From: JAEUMY01 sp031394355
Lineage (GTDB): Bacteria; Pseudomonadota; Gammaproteobacteria; Burkholderiales; Usitatibacteraceae
Direction: 5' to 3'
NCBI GenBank assembly: GCA_031394355.1
Contig: JANNSU010000023.1
Span: 7,610-71,609 of the forward strand
DNA length: 64,000 nucleotides
The position numbers were made by a program, and so were the translations under genes. Positions within the stretch are counted from its first letter, which is position 1. The number at the start of each line of letters is the position of its first letter. A model generated the notes under the pieces. The model worked only from the letters and a program-made list of their open reading frames with translations. It had not been told where the DNA came from and did no database searches. Below are positions 35,151-44,539 of the stretch, piece after piece.

Positions 35151-36545
35151 ATGCAAAGTACTTTCCGCTCGCTCGCTCGCTTCACTCGTTTCTCGGCGCT
35201 TCTGTTTGCCGCCTCGGTTGCGGGCTTGGCACACGCCGCGCTGCCGACAGACGCGGAAGCGCGAGCCATCCTGCAAAAGCAGCTCATCGACTCGAAGCTC
35301 GTCAAGGGTGCCGCACTGGCACTGGTCGATGCGCGTGGCATTCGCGTCGTCACGGTTGGCGAGGCCCGTGAAGGCGTTGCGCTCACCCCGGATAGCGTCT
35401 TTGAAATTGGCAGCGTGACCAAGACTTTCGCCGGTCTCCTCCTGGCGATTGCCGATGAGAAGGGCGAGGCGAAGCTGGATGATGCCGTCGAGAAGTTTCT
35501 CCCCGAAGGAGTGAGGCTGCGGGACAGCAAGGGTTTCCCGATCCGCCTGGTGGACCTTGCCACGCACCGCTCCGGGCTGCCGCGTCTGGCCCCCAACATG
35601 CAGTCGCGTGATCCCAGGATTCCCTACGCGGACTACACGGATCGCGATCTGCTGGACTTCATCAAGACTTTCACGGCTACACGTCCGCGCGATGACAAGT
35701 TTGAGTACTCCAATATCGGCACGGGCCTGCTCGGCACTGTGCTCACACGCGCTGCCAAGGCCGAGAGCTTCGGTGCGTTGCTGCAATCGCGAATATTCGC
35801 ACCGCTCGGCATGGCGTCCACCACGACGGATCCCGGAAAATTTGCCGATCGCATGACCCAGCCGCATGACAGCAATGGCCGACCCACACCGGCGTGGACC
35901 ATGCCCTCGCCGCATGCTGCGGCCGGTGCCATCCGCTCGACAGCGGGTGACATGGGCCGGTACGTCGAAGCCGTCGCGGGCTTGAAGGATTCGGCGCTCG
36001 CGAAAGCGGCTGCGTTGGCGACAACACCGCGTGCCGAAGGCATGGGCCGCATCAATCCCATTGGGCTCGCCTGGATTCAGGTGCCCTTCAATGAGCGCGC
36101 GCTGGCCCATCACGATGGCGCGACGTTTGGCTCTTCCGCATCCTTGTTTGTGGATCGAAGCACGAAGGAAGGTGTGTTTCTCGTCACCAACGGTTCCACT
36201 CGCCTCTTCGACATTGCGTTGCACCTGCTCGACCGGCGGCACGACATTACGCCGCGTGTGTTTCCGAAGACGGTTGCCGTGTCAGCCGGAACACTGGCGC
36301 GCCATACGGGGACCTATCGTCTGAACGACCGCATGAATATCACGATCCGGTTGTTGGGTGACAAGCTGCTCGCGCAAGCGACCGGGCAGGGTGAGTTCGA
36401 GATCTTCGCCGAGTCGGACACCCGGTTCTTCGCCAAGGTGGCGCCGATCGCGATCACGTTTGGAGAGCCGGGCCACGACGGCAAATCAACCCAGTTTGTC
36501 TTCGAACAGAGTGGCATGAAGCATACGGTTCGGCGCATCGAGTAG
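35151..36545 (+). CDS. Serine hydrolase of the class C beta-lactamase/AmpC-like family
   Basis: 464 residues with signal peptide (FAASVAGLAHA). Active-site motifs intact: SVTK (nucleophile Ser and Lys, near residue 92), YSN near 190 and HHDGAT near 325 in place of KTG. C-terminal ~100 residues form a lipocalin-like extra domain common in these esterase/peptidase-type relatives. More likely a D-amino peptidase or esterase than a true resistance enzyme. Start at 35151; ATG at 35142 in the same frame is an alternative. The palindrome at 35789 encodes RIFA of RIFAPLGM, a natural motif of this family. Confidence 0.85.
   Translation: MQSTFRSLARFTRFSALLFAASVAGLAHAALPTDAEARAILQKQLIDSKLVKGAALALVDARGIRVVTVGEAREGVALTPDSVFEIGSVTKTFAGLLLAIADEKGEAKLDDAVEKFLPEGVRLRDSKGFPIRLVDLATHRSGLPRLAPNMQSRDPRIPYADYTDRDLLDFIKTFTATRPRDDKFEYSNIGTGLLGTVLTRAAKAESFGALLQSRIFAPLGMASTTTDPGKFADRMTQPHDSNGRPTPAWTMPSPHAAAGAIRSTAGDMGRYVEAVAGLKDSALAKAAALATTPRAEGMGRINPIGLAWIQVPFNERALAHHDGATFGSSASLFVDRSTKEGVFLVTNGSTRLFDIALHLLDRRHDITPRVFPKTVAVSAGTLARHTGTYRLNDRMNITIRLLGDKLLAQATGQGEFEIFAESDTRFFAKVAPIAITFGEPGHDGKSTQFVFEQSGMKHTVRRIE
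35789..35800. repeat. GCGAATATTCGC palindrome, copy 11 (in gene)
   Basis: Exact copy in the beta-lactamase-like gene, read R-I-F-A within RIFAPLGM. Confidence 0.95.
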
Positions 36546-36646
36546 CGGGTCGCATCGGTACGGGACGGTGCCGGGCTCTCCCGGGGTTCTCCTTCCCCCT
36601 GACTCCGGTTGAGGGTTGGCAGCAGTTTTCGTTGTCATCAATCCAT

Positions 36647-36658
36647 GCGAATATTCGC
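36647..36658. repeat. GCGAATATTCGC palindrome, copy 12
   Basis: Exact copy in the 202-bp gap, 90 bp before the phoD start. Confidence 0.95.
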
Positions 36659-36747
36659 AGGGCGTGCGGACTCCCCGCTTTCCCGGTGTCTGCAGTCGCG
36701 TGCAGCTATCCACTGATGCCATTCCCCACTCTCGCCGGAGTCCGACG

Positions 36748-38388
36748 ATGCCGACCCGTTCGCCAAATCATCTTTCCAGCCCCGATCTCTTTGACTATGT
36801 CCGAACCTTGGAGCGAGAGACCGCGGGCTGGCCCGCGCCAATGCGCCGACGCCGCTTCATGCAGGCTGCACTTGCTCTGACTGCTGGCGGCATTGTTGCC
36901 GCCACGCGGAGTGGTTCTGCGTTGGCACAGGCGGCCGGGCCAAGGTTCTCCGGCTATCCCTTCTCCCTCGGTGTCGCCTCCGGTGCGCCGCGGCATGACA
37001 GCGTCGTGTTGTGGACCCGCCTGATCCCGGAGCCCCTCAATACCAGCGGCGATGGGGGCATACCGCCGGATCGCATCAGCGTGAATTGGGAAGTGGCCGA
37101 AGACGAGCAGTTCAAGAAGATTGTGCGCAAGGGAACACATCGGGCGATTCCCGAGCTCGCCTACAGCGTTCATGCCGAAGTTCTGGGGCTGGAGCCCGGC
37201 CAGTGGTACTTCTATCGTTTCATGGCCGGCAACGAAGTAAGCCCGGTTGGCCGCACCCGTACCGCCGGCGTGAAGGAGGAAAAGCTCCGCTTCGCCTTCG
37301 CCAGCTGCCAGAACTACGAGCAGGGTTTCTTCACCGCCTATCGCCACATGCTGAAGGACAACGTGGATCTGGTGGCCTTTCTGGGCGACTACATCTACGA
37401 GTCCAACTGGGGCAGCAATCTGGTTCGCCGCCACGCGGGGCCGGAGACGGAAACCCTGAACCAGTACCGCTTGCGCCATGCGCAATACAAGACCGATCCG
37501 GACCTCAAGGCCATGCATGCGGCCGCGCCGTGGATCGTGACCTGGGACGATCACGAAGTCGACAACGACTACGCCGACGACCAGTCGGAACATCTCGATC
37601 CACGTTTTCTGCTTCGCCGGGCAGCGGCATACCAGGCCTACTACGAGCACATGCCGCTGGCGATGTCGGCACTGCCGCGCGGGCCGAACATGCGCCTTTA
37701 CGACCGGTTCAGCTTCGGCACACTGGCCGAGTTCCATGTGCTGGACGACCGCCAGTACCGTGCGTATCAGGCGTGCCCGCGGCCGGGCATGGGCGGCAGC
37801 AATACCGTCGAGAATTGCAGCGAACGCCTGTCGCCTGGCCGCTCCATGCTCGGCACTGCGCAGGAGCAATGGCTGGAAAATGGGCTCTCGCAGTCGCGCG
37901 CGGTGTGGAATGTGCTGGCGCAGCAGACACTCGTGTCCCAGTGGAATCAGAAGTCCGGCGCGCAATCGCTCTGGACCGACGGCTGGGATGGCTATCCGGT
38001 CGCACGAAAGCGGCTGCTGGATTACCTCACGGCGCGCAAAGTCGCCAACCCGGTGTTCATCGGGGGCGATGTCCACAGCCACTACGTGAGCAACGTCAAG
38101 GCGAACTTCGATGATCCACGCTCGGCCGCTGTCGCGAGCGAGTTTGTGGGCACATCGATCACCTCCGAATCCTGGCCGCAGGACCGGATCGACGCCATGA
38201 AACCGAACAATCCGCATGTGCTGCTGGCCGACGGGACCCGGCGTGGTTACGCACTCGTAGAGGTCACGTCGAAGACGCTGACTGCAAGGATGCGCCAGAT
38301 AGACAGCGAGAAGACGCGCGACAGCAAGCTCGCCGGATCGCAGGACTATGTTGTCGAGGCGGGCCGCGCTGAAGTCAGAAAGGCCTGA
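36748..38388 (+). CDS. phoD: PhoD-type alkaline phosphatase/phosphodiesterase
   Basis: 546 residues exported by Tat: RRRRFMQAALALTAGG near residue 33 is a twin-arginine leader, cleaved after SALAQA. The N-terminal Fn3-like PhoD domain (about 60-150) precedes the metallophosphatase core with FASCQNYEQG, FLGDYIYE, TWDDHEVDNDY and FIGGDVHSHYV, which bind Fe/Ca. It releases phosphate from mono- or diesters in the periplasm. GGAG about 8 bases before ATG 36748 decides the start. No Pho box was identified. Confidence 0.92.
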   Translation: MPTRSPNHLSSPDLFDYVRTLERETAGWPAPMRRRRFMQAALALTAGGIVAATRSGSALAQAAGPRFSGYPFSLGVASGAPRHDSVVLWTRLIPEPLNTSGDGGIPPDRISVNWEVAEDEQFKKIVRKGTHRAIPELAYSVHAEVLGLEPGQWYFYRFMAGNEVSPVGRTRTAGVKEEKLRFAFASCQNYEQGFFTAYRHMLKDNVDLVAFLGDYIYESNWGSNLVRRHAGPETETLNQYRLRHAQYKTDPDLKAMHAAAPWIVTWDDHEVDNDYADDQSEHLDPRFLLRRAAAYQAYYEHMPLAMSALPRGPNMRLYDRFSFGTLAEFHVLDDRQYRAYQACPRPGMGGSNTVENCSERLSPGRSMLGTAQEQWLENGLSQSRAVWNVLAQQTLVSQWNQKSGAQSLWTDGWDGYPVARKRLLDYLTARKVANPVFIGGDVHSHYVSNVKANFDDPRSAAVASEFVGTSITSESWPQDRIDAMKPNNPHVLLADGTRRGYALVEVTSKTLTARMRQIDSEKTRDSKLAGSQDYVVEAGRAEVRKA

Positions 38389-38489
38389 ATGCCATTGTCC
38401 TGGCAATCCGGCGTGTCCGGTTCCGCAGTCAGGCTGAAGCTCACGCCCGGCTGCGGTATGCTCGCGGCATTCCAACAGCGGGGTGCACC

Positions 38490-39479
38490 ATGAGCAGAAA
38501 GACCGTTGCAGATGAAGACTTGCTCGGGGGGCCTTCCTCCGTGCTGCCATTTCGCGCTGGTTCGGGGTTTTACAATCCGGAGACGGCGAAGGCGTTCTTC
38601 AAGGCCTACGGCAAGAAGGCAGAGTTTCCCGCCGGCACCATCCTCTTCCTTGAAAAGGAAAAGTCTAAGAAGAAGAGCATTTTCAAACAGTCCTTCGCCA
38701 AGGCGCTGAACACACCGGTCACTGAAGCGTTGTTCGCGCCCAAACGCGTTCATCGCATGTTCTTCCTCGTATCCGGCGAAGTGGCGCTGACCCAGAATGG
38801 GCGGCTGTTGCACAAGGCAAAACCGGGAGATGTATTTGGCGAAATGGCCGTGATCAGCGAGCTGCCTGATCCGGAATTCGATGCCGTGCGCAGCGCGTCA
38901 GCCGAAGCCACGGAGGACTGTGTTGCGTACTCGCTTGATGGCACCGAGGTGCAGGAGGGTTTGTCCAGGAAGCCTGAGTTCGTGCTCATGTTGCTGTCGG
39001 TGATGTTTGAGCGCCTGCGCCTTCTCGCCAACAAGCTCTCCGAGGGCGGTGATGACGAGGATGAAGGATCCAGTCGTCACCGCAGCCGCAAGGCCGAGTC
39101 CATTCTCGATCCGGCAATGCTGGAGGCGCTGAAGGACAAGCTGGACATTTCCACTGTCGCCCACTTCCAGGAAGGCAAGAAAATCCTGAAGACCGGCGTG
39201 TCGGGCACCACCATGTATATCGTGCTGGAAGGCCAGGTTGCGGTCGCCATCGGCCGCAAGATCGTGGAGAAGATTGAAGCTGGCGGGTTTTTCGGCGAAA
39301 TGGCGCTGGTGGATCAGCTTCCGCGCACGGCCACGGCGGTTGCGCGTACCGACTGCTCGCTGCTGCCGATCAACCGCGACGCACTGGTGAAGCTGGTCAA
39401 GACAGAGCCTGACTTCGGCATGGCGCTCATGCGTTCGGTGGCGCAGCGATTGCAGTACATGAACTCGTTGTTTGGCTGA
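38490..39479 (+). CDS. Protein with two cyclic-nucleotide-binding domains
   Basis: 329 residues with two cNMP-binding folds (about 30-170 and 205-325) and a charged linker (EGGDDEDEGSSRHRSRKAES). Phosphate-binding cassettes are seen as GDVFGEMAVISELPDP and GGFFGEMALVDQLPRTATA; the second has the Arg expected to bind the cyclic phosphate, while the first is atypical. No HTH or enzymatic domain, so it is not a Crp-type regulator. May be a cAMP-responsive adaptor; an adenylate cyclase lies at 17.7 kb in this window. Confidence 0.85.
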   Translation: MSRKTVADEDLLGGPSSVLPFRAGSGFYNPETAKAFFKAYGKKAEFPAGTILFLEKEKSKKKSIFKQSFAKALNTPVTEALFAPKRVHRMFFLVSGEVALTQNGRLLHKAKPGDVFGEMAVISELPDPEFDAVRSASAEATEDCVAYSLDGTEVQEGLSRKPEFVLMLLSVMFERLRLLANKLSEGGDDEDEGSSRHRSRKAESILDPAMLEALKDKLDISTVAHFQEGKKILKTGVSGTTMYIVLEGQVAVAIGRKIVEKIEAGGFFGEMALVDQLPRTATAVARTDCSLLPINRDALVKLVKTEPDFGMALMRSVAQRLQYMNSLFG

Positions 39480-39498
39480 CCGCACGCCGGCGCGCCTT

Positions 39499-39510
39499 GC
39501 GAATATTCGC
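39499..39510. repeat. GCGAATATTCGC palindrome, copy 13
   Basis: Exact copy 19 bp after the stop of the cNMP-binding protein gene. Confidence 0.95.
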
Positions 39511-39554
39511 ACTGGAAAGGGTGGCTCTGGCCGCCCTTTCCACTTTTGGTGGGG

Positions 39555-40175
39555 TCACACCACCGGCACGGCGAAGGATTGCTTGGCACCTGGCCGCGCT
39601 GCCAAACCCGCGAGCCAGCGGTTCACGTTTGGATGCGTGTTCTTCTCCAGTGGCAGCGCCTGCCAGCGCCGCGCGGTAAGGCCGGCGGGAATGTCCGCCA
39701 TGGTGAAGGATTCGCCGTTGAGAAAGGTCGACTTTGCAAGTACCGCATCCAGCAGGGTCAGCCGCTTCTCCGCAATCGGCCGATTGATCTCCACCAGTTT
39801 CAGGTCACGTTGCGCCTCGGGCGTACGGATCAATTGCGTGAAGCAGGCACCGATCGAGACATTCAGTGTGGTGGTCTGCCAATCCATCCAGCGGTCGGCG
39901 CTGGCGCGCTGCTGCGCGTCCGCCGGGCACAGGGTGCCTAGGCCATGCTTCAGGGCGAGATAGCGCACGATGGCGTTGGATTCCCAGAGTGTGAAGCCGT
40001 CGTCCTCGATCATCGGGATGAGCCCATTCGGATTCTTGGCGATGTAGTCCGGCGTGTTGTTGTGGCCGAACTCACGCCCCGCGTCGATGCGTTCGTAGGG
40101 AATGCCCAATTCGTCCACGCACCACGCAACTTTCTGCACGTTGATGGAGGTCATGCGGCCCCAGATTTTCAGCAT
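39555..40175 (-). CDS. Glutathione S-transferase family protein
   Basis: 206 residues. The N-terminal thioredoxin-like domain (MLKIWGRMTSINVQKVAW, then NPNGLIPMIEDDGFTLWESNAIVRYLA with the ES glutathione-binding pair) and an alpha-helical C-terminal domain match the beta/theta-type GSTs. Cytosolic; conjugates or otherwise uses glutathione. ATG at 40175 with GGAG...AGG upstream; the open frame extends to 40268 only because it runs into the REP-like element. Confidence 0.88.
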   Translation of the reverse strand: MLKIWGRMTSINVQKVAWCVDELGIPYERIDAGREFGHNNTPDYIAKNPNGLIPMIEDDGFTLWESNAIVRYLALKHGLGTLCPADAQQRASADRWMDWQTTTLNVSIGACFTQLIRTPEAQRDLKLVEINRPIAEKRLTLLDAVLAKSTFLNGESFTMADIPAGLTARRWQALPLEKNTHPNVNRWLAGLAARPGAKQSFAVPVV

Positions 40176-40218
40176 GTTTGCCTGCTCCGATGTGGAAGGT
40201 TGAGCAATGATGAGTTTA

Positions 40219-40300
40219 GTCATACCGGCGAAAGCCGGTATCCAGAAATATGTGATGACCCGCCGCACCCGAACTGGATACCGACTTTCGCCGGAATGAT
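40219..40300. repeat. REP-like hairpin element, copy 1
   Basis: Arms 40219-40245 and 40274-40300, about 27 bp each, are near reverse complements of the CATACCGGCGAAAGCCGGTA type. Translated, it gives the familiar WIPAFAGM pattern. Upstream of the GST gene; second copy at 47590. Confidence 0.85.
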
Positions 40301-40330
40301 GGCCAATTTGCGGAGAGCGGCAGAAACCAG

Positions 40331-40342
40331 GCGAATATTCGC
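40331..40342. repeat. GCGAATATTCGC palindrome, copy 14
   Basis: Exact copy 8 bp beyond the 3' end of the symporter gene. Confidence 0.95.
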
Positions 40343-40350
40343 AATAACGA

Positions 40351-41811
40351 TCACACCCGCTTCCCGCTGCCCGCCTTCGACGTCACGAACAACAACCCGA
40401 ACGTCAGCGCCGCGTTGAGGATCATCAGCTCGATACCGATCTGATAGCCCGCAGGATTCGCCGCGAGCCACTTCTGCAACACCAAGCAGATCGACGGCGC
40501 CACGATGACTGCAGTCGCCAAAGCCGCGCCGGATCGTATGGCGCGGTCGGTGAACATGCCAAAGCAGAACAGACCCAGCAGCGGGCCATAGGTATAGCCT
40601 GCGAGCATGAGGATGGTATTGATGATGGAGCGATCGCCCAGCCACTTGAAGACGAGGCAGAGCAGGAAGAAGACCACCGCAAACACGACATGCGCAGAGA
40701 ACCGGATGCGGCGACGGGCTGCCTCGTCGAGATCGCCGCGTTTGTCGAAGCCCTTCACGTCGATGCAGTAGGACGACGTCAGCGCGGTGAGTGAGCCGTC
40801 CGCCGAGGAGAACGACGCGGCAATCAGCGCGATGAAGAATACGATCTGCACCCACTGCGGCAGATGATCCATCACGATGGCGGAAAATAGCTCGTCACCC
40901 CGCGCGATGACCCCGTTCTGCTGTGCGAATACCCACAGCAATGACCCCAGCACGAGGAATGCCAGATTCACCACGATGAGAATGGCGCTGAACACGGCCA
41001 TGTTCTTCTGCGAGTCCCGCACGTTGGGTACGCTGATGTTCTTCTGCATCATGTCCTGGTCGAGACCCAGCATGGCGACCGCGATGGCGGCGCCACCCAG
41101 AATCTGTTTCGCCCAGAAGCCGCCGGACATCGGATCGGTGTTGAAGAGGCCGGTGGTATTGCTCGCTTCCACCATTGCCCAGGCACCGCCGGCCGGTGCC
41201 AGCAGGTCGGCGAGATACCAGATGCACACGCCCAATCCGCCCAGCATGAACGTGGTCTGCAAGGTGTCCGTGATGACGATCGTGCGCACACCACCCTGGA
41301 AGGTGTAACCCCAGATCATCAGCAGCGTGACTGCAGCCGACACCCAGAAGGGAATACCGGCCGGGCCCGTGACAAGCAGATCCATCACATTCACCACGAG
41401 ATAGAGCCGCGCCGTCGAGCCCAGCGTGCGTGACACGATGAAGAGCCAGGCCCCGGTTTGATGTGCGGTCACGCCGAAGCGCTTGTCGAGATAGACGTAG
41501 ATGGACGTGAGCTTGAGCCGGTAGTAAAGCGGCAGCAGCACCAGTGCCACGATGGCGTAGCCGATGACATTGCCCAGCACCACCTGCATGTAGGTGAAGC
41601 CCGCTGTGCCCACCGTGCCGGGCACGCTGATGAAGGTGACGCCAGAAAGCGCCGTGCCCACCATGCCGAAGGCGACCAGCATCCAGTTGCTCTGGCGGTT
41701 GCCGATGAAAAACGAGTCGTTGTCAGCTCTACGCCCTGCCCACCAGGCGAGCGCCAGCAGGACAAGGAAGTAGGCAAAGATGAGGGAAAGGAAGAAGGCG
41801 TGGCGGGACAT
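40351..41811 (-). CDS. Sodium/solute symporter (SSS family)
   Basis: 486 residues with about 13 hydrophobic helices. The first helices with FFIGNRQSNWMLVAFGMVGTAL and SGVTFISVPG, and the later FSSADGSLTALTSSYCIDV, match the SSS fold with Na2-site serines. Imports a small organic solute with sodium; substrate (possibly an amino acid, sialic acid or carboxylate) cannot be read. Inner membrane. A palindrome lies 6 bp upstream of the start and another 8 bp past the stop. Confidence 0.88.
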   Translation of the reverse strand: MSRHAFFLSLIFAYFLVLLALAWWAGRRADNDSFFIGNRQSNWMLVAFGMVGTALSGVTFISVPGTVGTAGFTYMQVVLGNVIGYAIVALVLLPLYYRLKLTSIYVYLDKRFGVTAHQTGAWLFIVSRTLGSTARLYLVVNVMDLLVTGPAGIPFWVSAAVTLLMIWGYTFQGGVRTIVITDTLQTTFMLGGLGVCIWYLADLLAPAGGAWAMVEASNTTGLFNTDPMSGGFWAKQILGGAAIAVAMLGLDQDMMQKNISVPNVRDSQKNMAVFSAILIVVNLAFLVLGSLLWVFAQQNGVIARGDELFSAIVMDHLPQWVQIVFFIALIAASFSSADGSLTALTSSYCIDVKGFDKRGDLDEAARRRIRFSAHVVFAVVFFLLCLVFKWLGDRSIINTILMLAGYTYGPLLGLFCFGMFTDRAIRSGAALATAVIVAPSICLVLQKWLAANPAGYQIGIELMILNAALTFGLLFVTSKAGSGKRV

Positions 41812-41817
41812 ACGTAG

Positions 41818-41829
41818 GCGAATATTCGC
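41818..41829. repeat. GCGAATATTCGC palindrome, copy 15
   Basis: Exact copy 6 bp upstream of the symporter ATG, at the ribosome binding position. Confidence 0.95.
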
Positions 41830-41873
41830 ATGACTCCCTGGTCGAAGCGATCTGGCCTGGTTGAGTAGCGTGG

Positions 41874-44528
41874 TTAGGGCAACGCCATCACCACCTGCCG
41901 CAGATCGGGATCCTCGGGATCGGGCTGCTCGCTGAATCCCAGCCGCTCCATCAAGCTGAGCATCCCCTGATTGTTGTTCGCGACAATGCCGATGATCTCC
42001 TTCAAGCCACGGTCGCGGGCGATGTCGCAGAGCGTGCGCATGAGGAGCGAGCCGACGCCTTTTCCCTGCATGTCGTCGGCGACGACGAGGCCGAATTCGC
42101 AGGTCTCCCCGTCGACATTCAGCATGTAGCGCGCGACGCCGATGATGCGCTCGCCATCCAGTGCCAGCATCGCCATCTCGCGGTCGTAATCGATCTGGGT
42201 GAAGCGGGCGAGCATGGAGGGCGTGAGCTGATGAATGGTCGAGAGGAAGCGGAAGTAGCGCGCCTCGTCCGACAGATTGCGCACAAAGGTCTGCAGCGCA
42301 TCGGCATCTTCGGGGCGGATGGCGCGCACGGCGAGTGTGGTCCCGTCTTTCAACTGCATATCCTTCGAGAGCCCGGCCGGGTACGGCAGGATGGCCATGT
42401 GCGCATAGGGCACGCGCGAGGCAGGCACGGACTTCACCACGGCGCGCGCATCCACCGCCGCCGCGCCGTGTTCATCGATGATGATGGGGTTGATGTCGAG
42501 CTCCGATAGTTCTGGCAGCTCGCAGATCATGTCCGACACGCGGAGCAGCAGGGCCTCGACCGACTCCATGGGTACGGCAGGCAGGCCGCGCCATTCGCCC
42601 AATACGGCGGCGGAGCGTGCGCGCTCAATGACGCGGCGGGCCAGGAACGGGTTCAGCGGCGGCAGCGCTACCGAGCGGTCGTCGATCACCTCGATCATGG
42701 TGCCGCCGGCGCCGAAGGTGATGACCGGCCCGAAGAGCGGGTCCGTGGTCATGCCGACATAAATTTCGCGGCCATGGCGCTTCGTGACCATGCGCTGCAG
42801 CGACACGCCGTCAACGCGCGCATCCGGCGAGCGGCGCGAGACTTCCTCGATCATGTCGATGAACACGGCACGCACCTGGTGCGATGTACGCAGGTTGAGC
42901 ATCACGCCGCCCACATCAGACTTGTGGGGGATATCGGGCGAGTTGATTTTCATCGCAACCGGGAAGCCCAGCTTCTTGGCCAGCGCGACGGCCTGCTCCA
43001 CGTCGTGCGCGACTTCAGTGGGTGTCACTGGAATACGGAACGCCGCCAGCAGCGCATTGGACTCTGTCTCAGAGAGCACCTGCCGGCCATCTTTGAGAAC
43101 TGCCTTGATGAGCGCGCGTGCAGCAACCATATCAGGCTGGTCTGCGCTGACCGTGCCTGACAGCGGCGGCGGGGTCTGCATGAGCAACTGCTGATTGCGA
43201 TAGAACGTCGCGATATTGGCAAATGCATCCACCGCCGCTTCCGGCAAGCGAAAAATGGGCATGCCCGCCGCATTGATTTGCTCGCGGGTGGCACGGGCGC
43301 GGGTCTCGCCCATCCAGCAGGCAAAGACAGGCTTCTCCACACCGGGCAGGCGCGCTATGGCAGCATCGGCGATGGCCTGGGTGTCGATGCCGGGCTTTGG
43401 CGTCACGACCACCAGCACGCCATCGATCTCCTTGCTCGACGCAACCATCTCGGTCGCTGTGACAAAGTCGGCTGCCCCCGCACTCTCGCCCAAGTCCACG
43501 GGATTGGTCGTCACCGCGAACGGCAGCGCCTTGCGAATAGTCGCCTGCAGTGCCGCGCTGAGCGGGGGGATATCCACCTGCCGCAGGTGCGCGTAGTCGG
43601 CGGCCAGCACACCGGGGCCGCCGCCATTGCTCACGATGCCAAGGCGATTGCCGCCGGGTTTGTAGCGCGCCGCAAGGCACTTTGCAGCGGAGAAGAGTTG
43701 CACGAAACTTTCCACCCGCACAGCACCCGCACGCCGCAGAGCTGCCTCGAACACGTCGTCCCCACCGACCATGGTGCCCGTGTGAGTGAGCGCCGCCCGC
43801 TGTCCCGACGGCCGACGGCCAGCCTTGAGCACGATGACAGGCTTGGCGCGAGCCGCCGCCCGCAATGCACTCATGAAGTGGCGGGCGTTACGGATGCCCT
43901 CCATATACAAGACGATACTGTGGGTGAGAGTGTCCTGGGCGAGAAAGTCGAGGACATCGGCAAGATCAAGCACCTGCGAACGCCCGGTCGCAACGACTGC
44001 AGAAAATTTCACGCCATTGGAATCTGCCCAGTCGAGCATGGCTGCTGTCAATGCGCCGGACTGCGAGATCAGCGCGAGATTGCCCGCCTGCTGCAGCGGC
44101 CCGGCAATGCAGGCGTTGAATCCGCTGTGCGGCCGCTGCATGCCGGAAGAGCCGGGGCCCAGGAGCGGAATTCGCAGCTTCGCGGCGAGGCGGGCGATGG
44201 CACCGACCTCTGCCTCGACCGGTTCTTCGTCGTACACGATGGCGGCACGCACCTTTAGCTTCGCTGCATGGGTGAGTGCCAGCATCGCGTCGTCATGCGA
44301 GCCGGTGATGAGCGCCAAGTCTGCGCGGAGCGGCAGCTCCATGCCCTGATCCTTCGGGTCGCTGCGAAATTTGCTGCCATCGCGGCGTAGCCAGTGCACT
44401 GTGCCGGTGAACGGGCCGTCAGCCATTGCCTGCTGCAGGAGGCTGGCCGCGTGATGGTCGGGATGGTGTGGCAAATACGCAACCACGGTATCCGGGTCGA
44501 AAAGTGACGAGAGTCGGGGTAGTCTCAT
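41874..44528 (-). CDS. Pat/PatZ-type protein acetyltransferase (NDP-forming acyl-CoA synthetase fused to GNAT)
   Basis: 884 residues. Order: CoA-binding Rossmann domain (about 1-130) with LLGPGSSGM, ligase-CoA domains (150-460), ATP-grasp (about 485-690; AMKINSPDIPHKSDVGGVML, GAGGTMIEV), and a C-terminal GNAT acetyltransferase (about 725-884; acetyl-CoA loop VADDMQGKGVGSLLMRTL). This is the architecture of PatZ/Pka, which acetylates lysines of enzymes such as acetyl-CoA synthetase. The start is 11 bp past the stop of the deacetylase-family gene, so the two form an operon. Confidence 0.88.
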   Translation of the reverse strand: MRLPRLSSLFDPDTVVAYLPHHPDHHAASLLQQAMADGPFTGTVHWLRRDGSKFRSDPKDQGMELPLRADLALITGSHDDAMLALTHAAKLKVRAAIVYDEEPVEAEVGAIARLAAKLRIPLLGPGSSGMQRPHSGFNACIAGPLQQAGNLALISQSGALTAAMLDWADSNGVKFSAVVATGRSQVLDLADVLDFLAQDTLTHSIVLYMEGIRNARHFMSALRAAARAKPVIVLKAGRRPSGQRAALTHTGTMVGGDDVFEAALRRAGAVRVESFVQLFSAAKCLAARYKPGGNRLGIVSNGGGPGVLAADYAHLRQVDIPPLSAALQATIRKALPFAVTTNPVDLGESAGAADFVTATEMVASSKEIDGVLVVVTPKPGIDTQAIADAAIARLPGVEKPVFACWMGETRARATREQINAAGMPIFRLPEAAVDAFANIATFYRNQQLLMQTPPPLSGTVSADQPDMVAARALIKAVLKDGRQVLSETESNALLAAFRIPVTPTEVAHDVEQAVALAKKLGFPVAMKINSPDIPHKSDVGGVMLNLRTSHQVRAVFIDMIEEVSRRSPDARVDGVSLQRMVTKRHGREIYVGMTTDPLFGPVITFGAGGTMIEVIDDRSVALPPLNPFLARRVIERARSAAVLGEWRGLPAVPMESVEALLLRVSDMICELPELSELDINPIIIDEHGAAAVDARAVVKSVPASRVPYAHMAILPYPAGLSKDMQLKDGTTLAVRAIRPEDADALQTFVRNLSDEARYFRFLSTIHQLTPSMLARFTQIDYDREMAMLALDGERIIGVARYMLNVDGETCEFGLVVADDMQGKGVGSLLMRTLCDIARDRGLKEIIGIVANNNQGMLSLMERLGFSEQPDPEDPDLRQVVMALP
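43533..43544. repeat. Near-copy of the palindrome (GCGAATAGTCGC, in gene)
   Basis: One mismatch, inside the Pat-type gene. Minus-strand reading GCGACTATTCGC is the same variant as at 12063. Confidence 0.6.
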
Positions 44529-44539
44529 GTCGTGAGGTC

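Noticed and set aside
36706..38550. Long open frame antisense to phoD
   Set aside because: PhoD on the plus strand is complete with conserved metal motifs; the antisense product is Arg/His-rich and unlike any family.
40176..40268. N-terminal extension of the glutathione transferase
   Set aside because: The added residues derive from the REP-like hairpin; the internal ATG at 40175 has a proper RBS and the family's N-terminus.
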